From JADHLK01 sp038131695 (GTDB lineage: Bacteria > Pseudomonadota > Alphaproteobacteria > Puniceispirillales > Puniceispirillaceae), in contig JAYPQA010000008.1 in NCBI GenBank assembly GCA_038131695.1, forward strand, positions 1 through 5,644: DNA of 5,644 nt, in the 5' to 3' direction. The stretch's first letter is position 1. Every line of letters begins with the position of its first letter. The notes beneath the pieces were generated by a model, which saw only the letters and a program-made list of their open reading frames with translations, was not told the origin of the DNA and searched no databases. The position numbers and the translations under genes were made by a program. Below are positions 1-5,644 of this stretch, in pieces.

Positions 1-47
<47 letters not shown>

Positions 48-87
48 GTCGTGCCGGGGCCAAAGCGGCGGCCAGCTGGTGCGGCCC

Positions 88-117
88 GTTCTACCTGCTC
101 TGGCGCGGAAAGTCCAA
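88..117 (-). promoter_or_regulatory. Weak candidate promoter of the tRNA-Arg gene
   Basis: On the minus strand, TTGGAC (117-112) and TAGAAC (93-88) are separated by 18 bases and would start transcription about 34 bases before the mature tRNA 5' end. The match to the sigma70 consensus is only partial at both boxes, so this is a positional suggestion. The alternative is that the tRNA is read through from the ABC ATPase gene upstream, since I see no terminator hairpin between that gene's stop codon and the tRNA. Confidence 0.3.
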
Positions 118-147
118 GCATTTATAACATAGCGGCAATAGCGGGCC

Positions 148-1173
148 TCAGCCAGAGGCAGGCCGCGCCTCCGCCTTGTCCTGATCCGCCTCGCGCGTCA
201 GGGTGAGGAACACCTCTTCCAGATCCGGCTCCTCAGTGCGGATATCGCCAATGCGGATACCGGCCCCGCCCAGCGCGGCGACAATCTGGCCAGCTGGCAG
301 CTGGGCCGGATCAAAGCGCAGCAGCATCCGATTGCCGCTGATTTGCGGGTCCAGCCGGGCAATCTCTGGCGGCAGCGCGGCAGGCGGGCCGTCCGGCAGG
401 GTGAGATGCAGCTCCTTATAGCTGGCCGTCTGCATCAGCCTGTCCATCGGCCCATGCGTCAAGAGCCGCCCGTGATGGATAATGCCCAGCTGGTCACATA
501 AAGCCTCGGCCTCTTCCAGATAATGGGTGGTCAGCAAGATGGTCACCCCCTGGCTGTTCAGCGCGCGGATATTTTCCCATAATTTTTGCCGCAGCGAGAC
601 ATCCACCCCGGCGGTTGGCTCATCCAGCACCAGAATCGGCGGGCTGTGCACCATCGCCTTGCCGACCAGCAGCCGCCGGCGCATCCCGCCGGACAGGGTG
701 CGGGCATAGGCGTGCTGCTGTTCCCGCAATCCGACCAGCTCCAATATCTCATCCGTGCGGCGCTCCGGCCCTGGAACCCCGAACATTCCGGCCGCCAGCT
801 CCAGCGCCTCGCGCGGGGAGAAAAACGCATCAATATTCAGCTCTTGCGGCACAATGCCGATATTGGCGCGGGCCTGGCGCGGGTCTTGTTCAATATCCGT
901 ATCCCAGATTCGCAGGCTGCCCGCGCTCTTGATGACGGTGCCAGCCAGAATATTGATAAAGGTGGATTTGCCCGCACCATTGGGGCCCAGCAGGCCATAA
1001 ATACAGCCCTGCGGAATATCCAGATCAATCCCTTCCAGTGCGTTTTTGGGCGGGTTGCCTGCATGGGCGGCATAGGTTTTGGCCAGCCCCCTGGCGCGGA
1101 TGGCAAAGCCGTCTTGCGGACGGCGTTCAAATTCAGCAGAGACAGCATTTTGTGCAGATGGGGGGTTTTTCAT
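148..1173 (-). CDS. ABC transporter ATP-binding protein (YadG/DrrA/NodI-like exporter ATPase)
   Basis: A 341-residue cytoplasmic ATPase expected to power a membrane exporter. The nucleotide-binding domain spans about residues 23-245: Walker A GPNGAGKST (63-71), Q-loop Gln110 in GIVPQ, signature LSGGM (160-164), Walker B ILVLDEP (180-186, with Asp184 and Glu185) and switch His217 in TTH. All catalytic elements are intact. The C-terminal part (about 250-326), ending in a DLEEVFLTLT-type motif, is the accessory tail usual in the DrrA/YadG/NodI group, whose members normally pair with an ABC-2-type permease. The start is firm because TAG stands in frame directly before the ATG; the Shine-Dalgarno match is weak. 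The gene stands alone: the tRNA lies downstream and a divergent gene upstream, so the permease must be elsewhere or left of the tRNA. The substrate cannot be inferred. Members of this group have been named for antibiotic, polysaccharide or nodulation-factor export, but no such role is shown here. Confidence 0.93.
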   Translation of the reverse strand: MKNPPSAQNAVSAEFERRPQDGFAIRARGLAKTYAAHAGNPPKNALEGIDLDIPQGCIYGLLGPNGAGKSTFINILAGTVIKSAGSLRIWDTDIEQDPRQARANIGIVPQELNIDAFFSPREALELAAGMFGVPGPERRTDEILELVGLREQQHAYARTLSGGMRRRLLVGKAMVHSPPILVLDEPTAGVDVSLRQKLWENIRALNSQGVTILLTTHYLEEAEALCDQLGIIHHGRLLTHGPMDRLMQTASYKELHLTLPDGPPAALPPEIARLDPQISGNRMLLRFDPAQLPAGQIVAALGGAGIRIGDIRTEEPDLEEVFLTLTREADQDKAEARPASG

Positions 1174-1341
1174 CTATTCTTACCAAAAAGACTTGTTCAG
1201 ATTATTCGCAGAGGCTGGCAAGCCAGCAGGCCCGGCCGGTATCCTGACCCGCATGATATACTGCCGCCAGCCAGGAATTGCAAAGAAGGATAAAAGAAAA
1301 AAGGACAAAAAAGCCCGGCACCGAAAAGCGGTCCTATCTGA

Positions 1342-1370
1342 TTGCCGATTTTGGCCAGCTATTCTATACT
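1342..1370 (+). promoter_or_regulatory. Predicted sigma70-type promoter of the zinc-finger/polA unit
   Basis: A -35 box TTGCCG (1342-1347) and a -10 box TATACT (1365-1370) are separated by exactly 17 bases; they match the consensus at 4 of 6 and 5 of 6 positions. Transcription would begin near 1377, about 55 bases before the chosen start codon of the zinc-finger gene and just in front of an 18-base palindrome. It is the best promoter match I found in the 1174-1431 intergenic region. A second TATACT at 1257-1262 has no acceptable -35 box at the right spacing. No promoter for the divergent ABC ATPase gene could be placed with confidence. Confidence 0.6.
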
Positions 1371-1381
1371 GTGGCCTGCCA

Positions 1382-1399
1382 GCAGCCTTGCAAGGCTGC
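1382..1399. promoter_or_regulatory. 18-base perfect palindrome in the leader of the zinc-finger/polA transcript
   Basis: GCAGCCTTG (1382-1390) is followed without a gap by its exact reverse complement CAAGGCTGC (1391-1399). It starts about five bases after the predicted transcription start and ends 20 bases before the Shine-Dalgarno sequence. As DNA it could be a dimeric repressor's operator placed to block the promoter. As RNA it would fold into a 7-base-pair stem with a TGCA loop near the 5' end, which could protect the message. No T-run follows, so it is not a terminator. Which role applies cannot be decided from the sequence. Confidence 0.45.
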
Positions 1400-1418
1400 C
1401 TCTATTAAGCCAATGAAC

Positions 1419-1423
1419 AGGGA
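1419..1423 (+). promoter_or_regulatory. Ribosome binding site that decides the zinc-finger gene start
   Basis: AGGGA lies directly against the first in-frame ATG (1423) and overlaps its first base, so it cannot serve that codon. It stands about 8-9 bases before the next in-frame ATG at 1432, which is ideal spacing. The start was therefore placed at 1432. Confidence 0.6.
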
Positions 1424-1431
1424 TGGCCATT

Positions 1432-1629
1432 ATGCTTGCTGCACCGCCAAAAACATCAACCGACACATCAGACAGGCAGACGGTCATCACCAGCCAGAAA
1501 CGGGTGTCTTGTGAAGGGTCCGGCGGCGCGCTGGGCCATCCGAAAATCTGGCTGAATATCGGGCCGGATGGCCGGGTTGTCTGCCCTTATTGTTCGCGTC
1601 AATTTGTGCATGACAGCCAGACGGCATGA
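1432..1629 (+). CDS. Small zf-CHCC zinc-finger protein (NDUFS6-like)
   Basis: A 65-residue protein with a variable N-terminus (about 1-24) followed by the compact zinc-finger domain of the zf-CHCC family. The metal ligands are all present: Cys27, His36, Cys51 and Cys54, in the pattern C-x8-H-x14-C-x2-C, with the family's GGALGHPKIWLN block around the histidine and VCPYCSRQF at the end. This family includes the 13-kDa NDUFS6 subunit of mitochondrial complex I, and alphaproteobacterial complex I is known to carry a homologue, so a role in respiratory complex I is a reasonable inference, though unproven for this protein. The start at 1432 is preferred over 1423 because of the Shine-Dalgarno spacing. 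Its TGA stop overlaps the polA start codon by four bases (ATGA), and both genes appear to be read from the promoter at 1342-1370. Confidence 0.9.
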   Translation: MLAAPPKTSTDTSDRQTVITSQKRVSCEGSGGALGHPKIWLNIGPDGRVVCPYCSRQFVHDSQTA

Positions 1630-4478
1630 CCGGCACAAAGCATAATGACCTGATTCTGGTTGACGGGTCCGGCTATATTTTCCGCGCCTATTATGCGCTT
1701 AAAACCAACCTGACCAGCCCGGAGGGCGTGCCTATCGGGGCGGTGTTTGGCTTTACCAAAATGCTGCTGAAATTGCTGGATGATCTGGCTCCCGCAGAAT
1801 TGGCGGTGGTTTTTGATGCCGGGCGCAAAACCTTTCGCAATGATATTTATGCTGATTACAAGGCCAACCGGTCTGACCCGCCCGAAGATTTGATCCCGCA
1901 ATTCCCGCTGGTTCGCGAGGCGACGCGCGCGCTCGGCCTGCCGCTTCTGGAGATGGAAGGCTGGGAGGCGGATGATCTGATCGCCAGCCTGGCCAAACAG
2001 GCGACAGAGGCGGGCAAATCCTGTCTGATTGTGTCTTCTGACAAGGATTTGATGCAGCTGGTCCGGCCCGGCGTGTCCATGCTGGACCCGATGAAGGGGC
2101 GGCCTATCGGGCCGGATGAGGTGGTTGAGAAATTTGGCGTGCCACCGGAGCAGGTGGTCGCGGTTCAGGCGCTGGCCGGGGATTCCTCGGATAATGTGCC
2201 GGGGGTGCCGGGGATCGGGATCAAAACAGCAGCTGAGCTGATCCGCGAATATGGCTCACTGGAGGAGTTGCTGGGCCGGGCGGAGGAGATTAAACAGCCA
2301 AAACGGCGCGAGAGCCTGATCGCATTTGCCGATCAGGCCCGGCTGTCCGAGCAGCTGGTGCAGCTAAGCGACAGCGTGCCCATTGAAGGCGGGCTGGAAG
2401 CCTTAAAGCTGCCCGAACGCGATAGCGCACAACTGGCCGATTTTCTCATAAAGATGGGTTTTCACTCGCTGATTGCCGCGCTTGATCTGCCGCTGCCGGC
2501 CGGCACCGCCCCGCCGAGCCAGCAGGCCGGTTCTGATACTGCCGATACCAGCGGTGCAGCTGAAGCCATTTTGCCGCCAGTGGTAGAGACAGCTGATTAC
2601 CAGCTGATTACGGATGCTGACAGTCTGGCTGCCAGGCTGGCCGAAGCGCGTGAACAGGGCTGGCTGGCCGTGGATACCGAGACCTCCAGCCTGAACGCAG
2701 CAGCTGGCCAGCTGGTCGGGCTGGCTTTTGCGCTCTCCCCGGGGCGGGCTTTTTATGTGCCGCTGCGCCATGTCGGGCCCGGCGGGGCGGTGGATGAAAG
2801 CGGACAGGGCGGGCTGGATTTTGAAGCCAGCACGCCGCGCCCGGCCCCCCGGCAAATCGATTTTGACAGGGCTGTCAGCCTGTTGAAACCGGTTCTGGAA
2901 GATCAGGCAATCCTGAAAATCGGCCATAATCTGAAATATGATTCGCATATTTTGCAACGCGCTGAAAATGGCGGCATCCGGCTGGGGCCGGTGGATGATA
3001 CCATGTGCCTGTCCTTTGTGCTGGATGCCGGGCGGGTAGAGCGGCACGGGCTGGATTATCTGGCGATGCATTGGCTGCAGGTCCAGACGATCAAATATGA
3101 AGAGCTGTGCGGCAAGGGGGCCAGCCAGATTCCCTTTGCCGAGACGGACCCGCAGGCGGCCTGTGCCTATGCGGCTGAGGATGCCGATATCAGCCTGCGC
3201 CTGTGGATGATGCTGAAACCCAGGCTGGCCAGAGAGGGGATGGCAGCTGTCTATGAGCGGCTGGAGCGGCCCCTTATTTCGGTTCTGGCTGAGATGGAAG
3301 CGGCCGGGATCGGCGTTGACCCGGCGATTTTGCGCCGCCTGTCCAATGATTTTGCCAGCCGCATGGAAAAGCTGGAAAAAGCCATTCATGAGGAGGCCGG
3401 ACAGGATTTCAATGTCGCCTCGCCGAAGCAGCTAGGCGAGATTCTGTTTGACCGGATGGGGCTGGAAGGCGGCAAGAAATCCAAGACCGGGGCCTGGTCA
3501 ACCGATGCCAATATTCTGGAGGATTTGGCCGCACAGCGGATAGCGATCGCCCGCCTTGTGCTGGATTACCGCCAGCTGGCCAAGCTGAAATCCACCTATA
3601 CGGATGCGCTGACCGCCTCTATCCTGCCGGATACCGGGCGGGTGCATACTTCTTTTTCGATGGTTGGGGCGGCCACTGGCAGGCTGTCCTCCTCTGATCC
3701 GAATTTGCAGAATATCCCCATCCGCACCGCAGAAGGGCGCTCTATCCGCACCGCCTTTATTGCCCGGCCGGGCCATTTGCTACTCTCTGCGGATTACTCA
3801 CAGATCGAATTGCGGCTGGTCGCCCATGTCGCGGGGGAACAATCCATGCTGGAGGCGTTCCACAAGGGCATTGATATTCATGCCCAGACGGCCTCAGAGG
3901 TATTCGGCGTGCCGCTGGAGGGCATGGACAGCGAGACCAGAAGACGGGCCAAGGCGATTAATTTTGGTATCATCTATGGTATTTCCGGCTTTGGGCTGGC
4001 CCGCCAGCTGGGCATTCCGCAAGGCGAGGCCCGCGATTATATCAAAGCCTATCTGGAGCGGTTTCCCGGAATCAGCGCCTATATGGACGAGATTAAGAAA
4101 ACCGCCAAGCAAACCGGTTTTGTTGAAACGCTGTTTGGCAGGCGGCTGCATATTCGCGGGCTCTCCGCCTCCAACCCGGGCCAGCGCGGCTTTGCCGAAC
4201 GCCAGGCGATCAATGCCCCGATACAGGGCAGCGCAGCCGATATAATCAAGCGCGCCATGATCCGCCTGCCCGGCGAATTGGCCGCTGCCGGGCTGACCGC
4301 CAGAATGTTGCTGCAGGTGCATGATGAGCTGATTTTCGAGGTGCCGGAAGCCGAAGCCGAGGCTTGCTCCCAGCTGGTGGTTCAGGTGATGGAAGCCGCC
4401 CCGGCCCCGGTGCTGGAGCTGGCCGTGCCGCTGGTTGCTGAGGCCGGTCTGGCCGGCAGCTGGGCTGAGGCACATTAG
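1626..4478 (+). CDS. polA: DNA polymerase I, full three-domain form with proofreading
   Basis: A 950-residue cytoplasmic DNA polymerase I that removes RNA primers and fills gaps in Okazaki-fragment maturation and excision repair. The 5'-nuclease domain (about 1-290) has the metal-binding acidic residues Asp13, Asp64, Glu114, Asp116, Asp117, Asp139, Asp141, Asp186 and Asp189, plus the VPGVPGIG helix-hairpin-helix loop. A Pro/Ala/Ser/Thr-rich linker follows (about 288-325). The 3'-5' exonuclease domain (about 328-530) keeps Asp350 and Glu352 (DTE), Asp439, Tyr515 and Asp519, so proofreading should be active; it carries a Gly/Pro-rich insertion of some 20 residues near 378-412 relative to E. coli. 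The polymerase domain has motif A Asp723 (SADYSQIE), motif B Arg772, Lys776, Phe780 and Tyr784 (KAINFGIIYG), and motif C His899-Asp900-Glu901. Length is slightly above E. coli's 928. No good Shine-Dalgarno sequence precedes the ATG, whose ATGA overlap with the zinc-finger gene suggests translational coupling. Confidence 0.99.
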   Translation: MTGTKHNDLILVDGSGYIFRAYYALKTNLTSPEGVPIGAVFGFTKMLLKLLDDLAPAELAVVFDAGRKTFRNDIYADYKANRSDPPEDLIPQFPLVREATRALGLPLLEMEGWEADDLIASLAKQATEAGKSCLIVSSDKDLMQLVRPGVSMLDPMKGRPIGPDEVVEKFGVPPEQVVAVQALAGDSSDNVPGVPGIGIKTAAELIREYGSLEELLGRAEEIKQPKRRESLIAFADQARLSEQLVQLSDSVPIEGGLEALKLPERDSAQLADFLIKMGFHSLIAALDLPLPAGTAPPSQQAGSDTADTSGAAEAILPPVVETADYQLITDADSLAARLAEAREQGWLAVDTETSSLNAAAGQLVGLAFALSPGRAFYVPLRHVGPGGAVDESGQGGLDFEASTPRPAPRQIDFDRAVSLLKPVLEDQAILKIGHNLKYDSHILQRAENGGIRLGPVDDTMCLSFVLDAGRVERHGLDYLAMHWLQVQTIKYEELCGKGASQIPFAETDPQAACAYAAEDADISLRLWMMLKPRLAREGMAAVYERLERPLISVLAEMEAAGIGVDPAILRRLSNDFASRMEKLEKAIHEEAGQDFNVASPKQLGEILFDRMGLEGGKKSKTGAWSTDANILEDLAAQRIAIARLVLDYRQLAKLKSTYTDALTASILPDTGRVHTSFSMVGAATGRLSSSDPNLQNIPIRTAEGRSIRTAFIARPGHLLLSADYSQIELRLVAHVAGEQSMLEAFHKGIDIHAQTASEVFGVPLEGMDSETRRRAKAINFGIIYGISGFGLARQLGIPQGEARDYIKAYLERFPGISAYMDEIKKTAKQTGFVETLFGRRLHIRGLSASNPGQRGFAERQAINAPIQGSAADIIKRAMIRLPGELAAAGLTARMLLQVHDELIFEVPEAEAEACSQLVVQVMEAAPAPVLELAVPLVAEAGLAGSWAEAH

Positions 4479-4500
4479 CCGGAGCGCATGAAAGCGGACA

Positions 4501-4523
4501 GATAGGGCAGCTGCCTTATTTTT
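4501..4523 (+). terminator. Probable Rho-independent terminator after polA
   Basis: Starting 23 bases after the polA stop codon, GATAGGGC (4501-4508) can pair with GCCTTATT (4513-4520) around an AGCT loop, giving eight pairs of which two are G-U. The run TTTTT (4519-4523) overlaps the stem base and continues past it. The stem is only moderately GC-rich, so termination may be incomplete. It separates the zinc-finger/polA unit from the two-component genes, which then need their own promoter between about 4524 and 4609. I could not identify a convincing one there. Confidence 0.5.
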
Positions 4524-4609
4524 GCCTTGTGGCTGCCGCAGTCTGACCGAACTTTTGCCGTTCCTTTGGCAGGGAAGAAAAAAATCGGGCGCAGAACAGC
4601 GTTTTTATC

Positions 4610-4617
4610 AAGGAGGG
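4610..4617 (+). promoter_or_regulatory. Strong ribosome binding site fixing the response-regulator start
   Basis: AAGGAGGG lies five bases before the ATG at 4623 and is close to the full anti-Shine-Dalgarno complement. The same reading frame stays open upstream to an ATG at 4527, but those 32 extra codons do not resemble the N-terminus of any receiver domain and no comparable site precedes them, so 4623 is taken as the true start. Confidence 0.85.
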
Positions 4618-4622
4618 CAAAA

Positions 4623-5312
4623 ATGGCAGACAGGCTGGCATTGGTGGATGATGATCGCAATATCACCGCCTCGGTCTCCCTCTTGCTGGAGCAGGAAGGC
4701 TATGAGGTGGATTGCTATACCGACGGCGAACAGGCCTTGAGCGGTATCCTGCGCCGCCCGGTTGATCTGGCCATTCTCGATATCAAGATGCCGCGCATGG
4801 ATGGCACCGAATTGCTGCAGAAATTGCGCGCAAAATCGGCCGTGCCGGTGATTTTCCTGACCAGCAAGGATGATGAGCTGGATGAGGCGCTCGGCCTTGG
4901 CATGGGGGCAGATGACTATATCACCAAGCCCTTTTCCCAGCGCCTGTTGCTGGCCCGAATCAAGGCGGTGCTACGCCGCGCCCAGCCGGATACCGGCGAG
5001 GCGGATCAAGCGCGTATCATCCGCCAGGGCGATCTGATGCTGGACCCGGATCGCCATCTGTGCAGCTGGAAAGAGCTGGAGATCAAGCTGACGGTGACCG
5101 AATTCTTGTTGCTGCAGGCGCTGGCTACCCGCCCGGGGCTGGTCAAGAGCCGTGATCAGCTGATGGATGCGGCCTATGGGGAGTCGGTTTTTCTGGATGA
5201 CCGGACAATCGACAGCCATATCAAGAGGCTGCGCCGCAAATTCCGCGCCAGCGATACCGAATTTGATCAGATTGAGACGCTTTACGGGATCGGGTATCGT
5301 TACAAGGTCTGA
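4623..5312 (+). CDS. chvI: ChvI-like OmpR-family response regulator
   Basis: A 229-residue two-component DNA-binding regulator. The receiver domain (about 3-120) has the acidic pocket Asp9-Asp10-Asp11, phospho-acceptor Asp53 in LDIKMPRMDG, switch Thr80 in FLTSKDDE, Tyr99, and Lys102 in ITKPFSQRLL. The OmpR/PhoB-type winged-helix domain (about 130-229) includes LTVTEFLLLQALA, RPGLVKSRDQLMDAAY, the recognition region DDRTIDSHIKRLRRKF, and the ETLYGIGYRY wing. These blocks closely match ChvI of Agrobacterium/Sinorhizobium (there also called ExoS-ChvI) and its Brucella counterpart BvrR, recalled from knowledge of the family and not from a search. ChvI is phosphorylated by the sensor ChvG and controls envelope, acid-response, exopolysaccharide and motility genes in rhizobia, and cell-wall-stress genes in Caulobacter. 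The kinase gene starts 30 bases downstream, in the usual chvI-chvG order. An unusually good ribosome binding site suggests efficient translation. Targets in this organism cannot be inferred. Confidence 0.93.
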   Translation: MADRLALVDDDRNITASVSLLLEQEGYEVDCYTDGEQALSGILRRPVDLAILDIKMPRMDGTELLQKLRAKSAVPVIFLTSKDDELDEALGLGMGADDYITKPFSQRLLLARIKAVLRRAQPDTGEADQARIIRQGDLMLDPDRHLCSWKELEIKLTVTEFLLLQALATRPGLVKSRDQLMDAAYGESVFLDDRTIDSHIKRLRRKFRASDTEFDQIETLYGIGYRYKV

Positions 5313-5342
5313 CAATAAAACGGTTCAGGAGAGCTGGGGCCG

Positions 5343-5644
5343 GTGCGTATCCGTTCTGGAAAATCCTTGCAAAAAAGGCTGGTCAGCCCGCTGAGTGCGC
5401 GCATTCTGGCGATTATGCTGCTGCCGCTGATTCTGCTTTTGATCGGTCTGATTTCAGTGGATAAATATGGCCGCGTGCTGATCGCAGCTGAGCTGGATGC
5501 CCTGCAACGCCAGGGGGAGATGTTGGCCCGCTCGCTGGCTTTGGCAGAGGCGGACCGCACCCCGCTGGCCCAGCGCCGCCTGTCTGATCAGACCTTGCGC
5601 CATCTCTTGCCGCTGGTCGGCTATGGCTCTGTTTTGCGGGCGCG
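5343..5644 (+). CDS. chvG: Sensor histidine kinase, N-terminal fragment, probable ChvG (runs off the window)
   Basis: An open frame of 100 codons starting with GTG and still open at the window edge. An in-frame TAA at 5316 and the AGGAG at 5327-5331, eleven bases upstream, leave GTG 5343 as the best start; CTG 5334 and TTG 5367 are less likely. The product begins with a basic cytoplasmic segment containing VSPLSARIL, then one hydrophobic segment (about residues 21-39, MLLPLILLLIGLIS), then an apparently periplasmic helix-rich stretch (RVLIAAELDALQRQGEMLARSLALAE). This arrangement, an SPL-R-I motif before the first membrane helix and a sensor region starting right after it, resembles the start of ChvG/ExoS. 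Its position 30 bases after a ChvI-like gene supports that. The HAMP, histidine-phosphotransfer and ATPase domains lie outside the window, so kinase identity is inferred from context and the N-terminus only. Confidence 0.8.
   Translation, partial: MRIRSGKSLQKRLVSPLSARILAIMLLPLILLLIGLISVDKYGRVLIAAELDALQRQGEMLARSLALAEADRTPLAQRRLSDQTLRHLLPLVGYGSVLRA

Noticed and set aside
1215..1226. Short inverted repeat CTGGC-AA-GCCAG in the divergent intergenic region
   Set aside because: Five-base arms made of words very common in this window (CTGGC, GCCAG); expected by chance.
586..1293. A 235-codon open frame on the plus strand across the ABC ATPase gene
   Set aside because: It is antisense to Walker B, the signature motif and Walker A of an intact ATPase, and its product shows no family features.
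1295..1335. Possible minus-strand terminator: short ACCG/CGGT stem followed by a T-run (complement of the A-rich stretch at 1283-1312)
   Set aside because: The stem is only four pairs, it is separated from the T-run by a GC-rich segment, and no minus-strand gene lies upstream of it to terminate.
1278..1514. Small plus-strand frames (1278-1514 and 1079-1408) crossing the 1174-1431 intergenic region
   Set aside because: They run through the predicted promoter, palindrome and ribosome binding site of the zinc-finger gene, lack plausible ribosome sites and encode no recognisable protein.
2403..3389. A 328-codon open frame on the minus strand inside polA
   Set aside because: It is antisense to the catalytically intact exonuclease and polymerase domains, has no recognisable domain and has low-complexity Gln/Arg/Ile-rich composition typical of the complement of a GC-biased gene.
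3894..4475. A 193-codon minus-strand frame under the polymerase domain, and a similar plus-strand frame at 3664-4245
   Set aside because: Both are out-of-frame shadows of conserved motifs A to C of polA, with no domain of their own.
4555..4585. Candidate promoter for the response regulator (TTGCCG at 4555 followed by the A-run near 4580)
   Set aside because: The only possible -10 box is part of a homopolymeric A-run at a 19-base spacing; too weak to call.

Overview
The window is a piece of a GC-rich chromosome (roughly 60% G+C by eye) from an alphaproteobacterium. The strongest taxonomic clue is the response regulator at 4623-5312, which closely resembles ChvI, an OmpR-type regulator characteristic of Alphaproteobacteria, followed at once by the start of its probable ChvG sensor kinase. 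The small zinc-finger protein related to the mitochondrial complex I subunit NDUFS6 fits the same class. The genus cannot be told from the sequence alone. I see no mobile element, CRISPR array or prophage signal; these look like housekeeping chromosomal genes.

Layout, left to right. Bases 1-47 are the 5' part of a tRNA-Arg with anticodon CCG on the minus strand, cut by the window edge, with a weak candidate promoter at 88-117. Bases 148-1173 (minus) encode a complete ABC-transporter ATPase of the YadG/DrrA/NodI-like type with no permease gene beside it inside the window. A 258-base divergent intergenic region (1174-1431) holds a good sigma70-like promoter (TTGCCG-17-TATACT) reading rightward, then an 18-base perfect palindrome at the predicted start of the transcript. 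That promoter drives a two-gene unit: a 65-residue zf-CHCC zinc-finger protein (1432-1629), whose stop codon overlaps the start of polA (1626-4478) in an ATGA junction. PolA is a full three-domain DNA polymerase I with all 5'-nuclease, proofreading and polymerase catalytic residues that I checked present. A hairpin plus T-run at 4501-4523 probably ends this transcript.

A second rightward unit follows: the ChvI-like regulator (4623-5312), with a near-perfect Shine-Dalgarno sequence that fixes its start, and a GTG-started membrane sensor kinase (5343 to beyond the window end). Together these form a two-component system, by homology linked to envelope or acid stress and host interaction in this class of bacteria.

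Nothing here amounts to a clearly new system. The observations most worth a second look are the strong excess of the palindromic word CAGCTG across genes, reading frames and intergenic DNA, the palindrome in the leader of the zinc-finger/polA unit, and the coupling of an NDUFS6-like protein to DNA polymerase I.
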